DNA of 26,536 bases from JBBDXI01 sp040902425 (GTDB lineage Bacteria; Planctomycetota; Phycisphaerae; Phycisphaerales; UBA1924). The stretch spans positions 1 through 26,536 of the forward strand of contig JBBDXI010000055.1 in the NCBI GenBank assembly GCA_040902425.1, read 5' to 3'. Below the pieces are notes generated by a model. The model worked only from the letters and a program-made list of their open reading frames with translations, made no database searches and was not told the origin of the DNA. A program made the translations under genes and the position numbers. This document shows, one piece after another, positions 23,801 through 26,536 of this stretch (position 1 is its first letter; every line of letters begins with the position of its first letter).

Positions 23801-24654
23801 ACCTTGGCCTTGATCCTGCCGGCCTCGACCAGCGAGAGCTGCTCGCGTACGGGGGCGCCGAAGGCGATGGCGCTGCCGGCGGCGGGGGTCTCGGAGTCGG
23901 CGGCGTCGTAGGGGACCCACATCGCCCGGGGGAAGCGCTTGAGCAGCCGGTCGCGCATGGCGTCGCGGCTGGGGCTGCTCTTCTTGTCCACGAGCAGGGC
24001 GAGGCCCTGGCCCTGGGCGCGGTCGTAGTGCTCGAAGTGCTCCTTCGACCAGGCCTTGAAATCGTCCCACGTCGCGGGGCGGCGGGCGGTCTCGCCCTTG
24101 AGGAGGAAGGAGGGGTACTTGAGGCGGTCGGGGTCGTAGAGGGAAAGGACGCTCGCCTGGGCCCAGACGCCGCTCTTGCCGCGGTTGGTCGGGTGGAGGG
24201 GGTTGCCCTCGACCTTGGTGGGGCGGCCCTCGTGGGTCTCGACGAGCAGGCCCTCAGCGCCGCCGCCGGGGAGGCTCATGCTGGTGGCGTAGTAGAGCCG
24301 CTTGCCCGGGATGACCTGCTCGGGGACCTGGGCGGCGTAGGGCATGATCTTGTGGTCGGGGCGGCGGCAGCCGGGGATGGTGGCCGCGCCGGCGAGGGCG
24401 ATCGAGGCGCCCATGATCTGGAGGAAGGTGCGGCGGGTGGCGGGCTCGAGGAGTTCCGAGGCGCCGGCGGGGAACTCGCGCTCGACGAGGTCGCGGAACT
24501 CCGGCGTGTCGGCGACCTCTTCCAGCGAGCGCCACGCGGGGGCCGCGGAGGCCCCGCCGCTGACGCGCGACAGTCGGCGCGCTTCGGCGGCGAGCGCGGC
24601 CTTGCCGGGCTTCCCCTTCTTGACCGACGACGGGCATTGATCGTGGGCGCTCAT
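20851..24654 (-). CDS. actB: Alternative complex III molybdopterin-like/iron-sulfur subunit ActB
   Basis: Large peripheral subunit that takes electrons from the quinol site of ActC to the heme subunits. At 1267 residues it is at the long end of the family. A twin-arginine-type motif (R74-R75-T-F-L) leads a hydrophobic stretch to C96 (GAATIPGC), so export by Tat and possibly lipidation are expected. Residues about 100-860 form the molybdopterin-oxidoreductase-like domain, which in known ActB holds no cofactor. The C-terminal ferredoxin-like part carries C935-T-G-C938-G-A-C941-T-I-A-C945, CMQCENAPCETVCP, CIGTRYCENNCP, CTYC and CQQACP, fitting three [4Fe-4S] and one [3Fe-4S] clusters. An Ala/Pro-rich insert (about 598-622, APAGSPAAVAQPAA) and a His/Gly-rich stretch near the end are lineage additions. 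The stop overlaps a 38-codon ORF. Confidence 0.94.
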   Translation of the reverse strand: MSAHDQCPSSVKKGKPGKAALAAEARRLSRVSGGASAAPAWRSLEEVADTPEFRDLVEREFPAGASELLEPATRRTFLQIMGASIALAGAATIPGCRRPDHKIMPYAAQVPEQVIPGKRLYYATSMSLPGGGAEGLLVETHEGRPTKVEGNPLHPTNRGKSGVWAQASVLSLYDPDRLKYPSFLLKGETARRPATWDDFKAWSKEHFEHYDRAQGQGLALLVDKKSSPSRDAMRDRLLKRFPRAMWVPYDAADSETPAAGSAIAFGAPVREQLSLVEAGRIKAKVIVSLDRDFLDQADPANLIHQREWAATRRVLTTQDEMSRLYVVESGMSNTGACADHRLRLAPSRIEAFAVMLARAVAHKTQGASWGPLQNLLAGMQAPAGADIPPQWAEAVAEDLVLAKHYQDGKPAGTGTYRAGETLLVAGPTLSPAIHALVHAMNAALGNIGKTVSYLPMSPELAAPSARGLAQLAQAMDSGAVTTLVCLNTNPVYDAPADLGFAQKLAKVTSICLSTPATETAAASGWSLNGACELEAWGDTMSWDGAIAPIQPMIAPIYDPARSDLELLAIIADPNAAILGGDAAATAPAGSPAAVAQPAAAQGATQAPRTTPRVDDGYTIVRQAWRAMMGGGTGEAGFEKAWKRALHDGLSPIPPQQPEARQVNLDAVADAISRLQFGAPPSAAALEAVFAPGMVYDGRFANNGWLQELPQPGTRVVWDNPALVSPATARALGVLPDNWSDTRTSQMYTRKFPSGQRATITVGGRTLEMAVWILPGMADHTVILPLGYGRQIAGRVGDGVGFNTYLLRDSQTGLTARGVTAARADGEYPVSSTQAHWTLEGRTTISRAVDLLAWQKHGDPAKNPTEPPADPLYGHKADLPINFAEKVGGGELSHTPPNVSIYPHPFTGTRTGIPAGAAMPFSKGPQWGMSIDLSTCTGCGACTIACQAENNIPIVGKKEVAKNREMHWIRVDRYFTGDDLNEPAAILHQPVPCMQCENAPCETVCPVNATVHGPEGLNYQAYNRCIGTRYCENNCPYKVRRFNFFDYGVKKFNGDYVGKEALESVLPDRGGITGSGRHNKLNPNLIPPRLREKLSEIEKMQKNPDVTVRSRGVMEKCTYCIQRLNEARIEMKLHDLNVMPDGFVQTACQQACPTDAIVFGDRLDAASNGGTGSRVRQMQESQRTYQLLGYLNTRPRTTYMVRVANPNPALRRPEEDPFGHHGVHGHEGGGHDDQGHSAIDRSTFIREQARGALDKGYALSLRVLGAIS

Positions 24655-24684
24655 TCGTTCTTCCGCTTCGCCGGCTCTTCCGAC

Positions 24685-24724
24685 ACTCCGTGCCTTCGTC
24701 CCTCCGTCCCTCCGTCCCTTCCTC
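24685..24724. repeat. Five 8-bp words between actA and actB
   Basis: Five octamers in phase (ACTCCGTG, CCTTCGTC, CCTCCGTC twice, CCTTCCTC). On the transcribed sense strand they read as purine-rich GACGGAGG-type words, so the actA-actB gap offers several Shine-Dalgarno-like GGAGG cores upstream of the actB start. No opposite arm is seen, unlike the other junction repeats. Confidence 0.9.
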
Positions 24725-25516
24725 CTAGTAGTGGCACGCCCCGCAGTTGTCCGGCGGGTTCATCCGCAGGGACTCGTAGAGCCGCCGGGCGTCGAAGCCG
24801 GGGAAGTCCCCCGGCTGCCCGGCCTGGACCTTGCTGAAGTGCTGCTCGACCGCGACGAGCTGCGTCACCTTGTCCGGGGGGACGAGGTGCTTGCCGGGAT
24901 TCACCGGAATGTCGCGGTGGCAGTCGAGGCACCAGCCCATGGAGAGCGGCTCGTGCTGGTAGACCACCGGCATCGCCGTGATCTGGCCGTGGCAGGAGAA
25001 GCAGGAGACGCCGGCCTTGACGTGGATGTTGTGAGGGAAGTTGCGGACGTAATCCGGCAGCTTGTGAACCCGCCGCCAGTTGATCGATTCGTCGTGCTCG
25101 TAGGCCGTCCGGACGAACTGGACCTTCGAGGCGCCGACGATGGCCTCATCCACGTGGGTCTCGGCGTGGCACCCGTAGCAGGTGGCGACGTTGGGGATGT
25201 TGGCCTCGGGGGAGAGCTCGACCTTGGTGTGGCAGTAGCGGCAGTCCATGCCCAGCTTGCCGGCGTGGATCTGGTGGGAGAAGCCGGGGAACTGCGTGCC
25301 GGGGAGGCCCATGCCCGGGTTGAGCGGCTTGGCCGCGTCGATGCCGGCGAGCTGCATCTCGGTGAGCGCGGGCTGGTGCGGCATGTAACCGACCTGCCAG
25401 AACTTCGGGGTCGCCCAGTACCAGAAGCCGCCGACGACAGTGACAAACCCGCCCAGACCGACGGCCGCGGCCACCGTCGGCAGGGTGTTCATCCATTTGC
25501 CGAAGATCACCGACAC
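24725..25516 (-). CDS. actA: Alternative complex III pentaheme cytochrome c ActA
   Basis: Membrane-anchored multiheme subunit that passes electrons out of ACIII. I start it at a GTG at 25516, six bases after GGAGGAG (25523-25529); a TTG further up lacks support. The 263 residues have one N-terminal membrane helix (about 13-35, PTVAAAVGLGGFVTVVGGFW) and five CXXCH motifs at 92-96, 113-117, 172-176, 196-200 and 258-262, the number known for ActA. The last motif is two residues from the end. Extra His residues (H81, H84, H162, H165) are candidate axial ligands. It is the first gene of the operon. Confidence 0.94.
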   Translation of the reverse strand: MSVIFGKWMNTLPTVAAAVGLGGFVTVVGGFWYWATPKFWQVGYMPHQPALTEMQLAGIDAAKPLNPGMGLPGTQFPGFSHQIHAGKLGMDCRYCHTKVELSPEANIPNVATCYGCHAETHVDEAIVGASKVQFVRTAYEHDESINWRRVHKLPDYVRNFPHNIHVKAGVSCFSCHGQITAMPVVYQHEPLSMGWCLDCHRDIPVNPGKHLVPPDKVTQLVAVEQHFSKVQAGQPGDFPGFDARRLYESLRMNPPDNCGACHY

Positions 25517-25531
25517 GGGCTGCTCCTCCGG

Positions 25532-25546
25532 TCCGGATAATCCGGA
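25532..25546. promoter_or_regulatory. Dyad upstream of actA, operator-like
   Basis: TCCGGAT and ATCCGGA are perfect complements around one base, directly upstream of the actA ribosome site. Such a short-spaced dyad in a 5' leader fits a repressor or activator site. No regulator is identified; a weak RNA hairpin is the alternative. Confidence 0.45.
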
Positions 25547-25589
25547 ATGATTCTCGCGGGGCAAGAGTTTGTGCAGGGACAGCCCTGTC

Positions 25590-25595
25590 TGTCAA
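25590..25595 (-). promoter_or_regulatory. Possible -35 box for the actA operon
   Basis: On the minus strand this reads TTGACA, a perfect -35 hexamer. About 17-18 bases on, the best -10 candidate is ACAAAC or CAAACT, only a partial match. It lies in the 166-base gap between the divergent actA and ctaA genes, about 75 bases before the actA start. Confidence 0.35.
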
Positions 25596-25682
25596 GCCCG
25601 GATTACTGTAGACAGGCGGTTCTTTTCACTCCGGCAGTAACGGGTGGCGGGGCTAGGCTACGCGGCTCACAGGAGATGAACC

Positions 25683-26498
25683 GTGGCCGATGGGCGCATC
25701 GCTTCGGGCGGGGGCGGCGAGGGGGGGCGCGCGGTGTTCGGACCGGCGCTGCTCGGGCCGGCGTTGGTGGGCGGATTCGGGGTGGCCGTGGCGCTCTGGA
25801 CCGCGTGGTTCATCACGCATCTGCCGTGGCTGGGGCTGCCGGAATCGGTGAGCATTCCGGTGCTGCTGGCGGTGTGGCTGGCGGGGGCGGTGTGGACGGG
25901 GACGCTCGCCGGCGGCGGCGGCCGCGCGGGCGTGGTCGGGGGGCTGGCGGGGCTGATCACCGCGCTGGTGGGGCTGCTGATCCTGGGCTCGAAGCTGGTG
26001 GAGCCGCCGGGGGCGGGCGATGCCGCGGGGGCGGTGAGGCCGGGGGCTGCGCTCGTGGCGGCGGGGTTCCTGGGGCTGGGGGCGGTCATCGGGGCGGCCG
26101 GGGGGGTGCTGGGCGGGGCGGTCGGCGGGCGGGCCGGCGGGCGCGCGGGGGGGCAATCGGATCGGGATTGGCTGGGGCTCTTTGCGCTGGTCGCTTGCGC
26201 GGCGGTGGCGCCGCTGCTGTTCGTCGGGGGGCTGGTGACGAGCACCAACTCGGGGATGGCCGTCCCGGACTGGCCCAACACCTACGGCTCGAACATGTTC
26301 CTGTACCCGCTGGGGCCGCGGGCCCGCCCGGATGTGTACCTGGAGCATTCGCACCGGCTTTTCGGGACCCTGGTGGGCCTGGCGGCGATCGTGCTGGCGG
26401 GGTGGACGGTCCTGCGCGATCCGCGACGGGGGATCAAGGCGACAGCGCTGGTGGCCCTGGCCCTGGTGGTGGTGCAGGGGGTGCTGGGGGGGGGGTAG
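25683..26498 (+). CDS. ctaA: Heme A synthase (CtaA/COX15 family), C-terminally truncated
   Basis: Oxidises heme O to heme A for the aa3-type centre of the oxidase encoded next door. The GTG at 25683 has GGAG seven bases upstream. Residues about 155-271 show the family: GGLVTSTNSGMAVPDWP and the heme-binding EHSHRLFG with H222 and H224. The first 150 residues are an unusual extension with about four hydrophobic helices rich in Gly and Ala. The frame stops at TAG right after a run of ten G (26486-26495), in the middle of the domain; the second four-helix half is missing. The next bases read on in the same frame as LWGVVEDVVGEL to the window edge, so a base error in the G run or a true nonsense mutation is likely. 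Confidence 0.8.
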   Translation: MADGRIASGGGGEGGRAVFGPALLGPALVGGFGVAVALWTAWFITHLPWLGLPESVSIPVLLAVWLAGAVWTGTLAGGGGRAGVVGGLAGLITALVGLLILGSKLVEPPGAGDAAGAVRPGAALVAAGFLGLGAVIGAAGGVLGGAVGGRAGGRAGGQSDRDWLGLFALVACAAVAPLLFVGGLVTSTNSGMAVPDWPNTYGSNMFLYPLGPRARPDVYLEHSHRLFGTLVGLAAIVLAGWTVLRDPRRGIKATALVALALVVVQGVLGGG

Positions 26499-26536
26499 CT
26501 CTGGGGAGTCGTGGAGGATGTGGTGGGAGAGCTAAT

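Noticed and set aside
25517..25564. ActA starting at TTG 25564
   Set aside because: GGAGGAG six bases before the GTG at 25516 gives a much better start; the extra residues would run through the dyad.

Overview
The window is GC-rich bacterial DNA from a draft assembly: a run of ten N (1203-1212) marks a scaffold join. The best fit is a Planctomycetota member, probably a Phycisphaerae-like lineage. I base this on the very high GC, the mixture of Shine-Dalgarno and non-Shine-Dalgarno starts, a complete Alternative Complex III plus caa3 oxidase operon, an NAD-type isocitrate dehydrogenase with the extra C-terminal domain, and GTG-headed REP hairpins that encode 'GTGVPPV / RRDACAT' peptides. The phylum call is an inference; there is no rRNA here.

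Left third (1-9053), housekeeping and metabolic genes: an 8-bp tandem repeat, Sua5/TsaC, isocitrate dehydrogenase, a two-gene cassette followed by a second copy of the icd 3' end, a small secreted protein, a leftward run PfkB-type kinase -> ALDH7 -> RpiA, and a divergent rdgB (HAM1, ITP/XTP pyrophosphatase) whose reading frame is interrupted, in frame, by a complete REP-associated tyrosine transposase (RAYT) with its REP hairpins.

Right two thirds (9067-25516), one long leftward respiratory operon. In transcription order: actA (pentaheme c), actB (molybdopterin-like/Fe-S), actC (NrfD), actD (DUF3341), actE (monoheme lipoprotein c), actF (NrfD-like), a small membrane protein, SCO, coxB with a fused cytochrome c, coxA (A2-type), coxC, coxD with a long tail, and a membrane-anchored protein of unknown function. 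Together they encode menaquinol oxidation by ACIII, electron transfer through heme c domains to CuA and the heme-copper centre, and CuA assembly by SCO. A heme A synthase (ctaA) diverges on the right and appears broken at a ten-G run near the window edge.

The most unusual signal is at the joints of this operon. Seven of twelve junctions carry short-word repeats, four of them as long inverted repeats built of 7-9 bp words, each with different words. Two of these hairpins have become the N-terminal secretion signals of ActE and SCO: one arm encodes the polar or basic n-region and the other the hydrophobic core. Two others encode separate 38-codon ORFs that are stop/start-coupled to both flanking genes. 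This looks like a recurrent hairpin cassette that controls translational coupling and supplies signal peptides.
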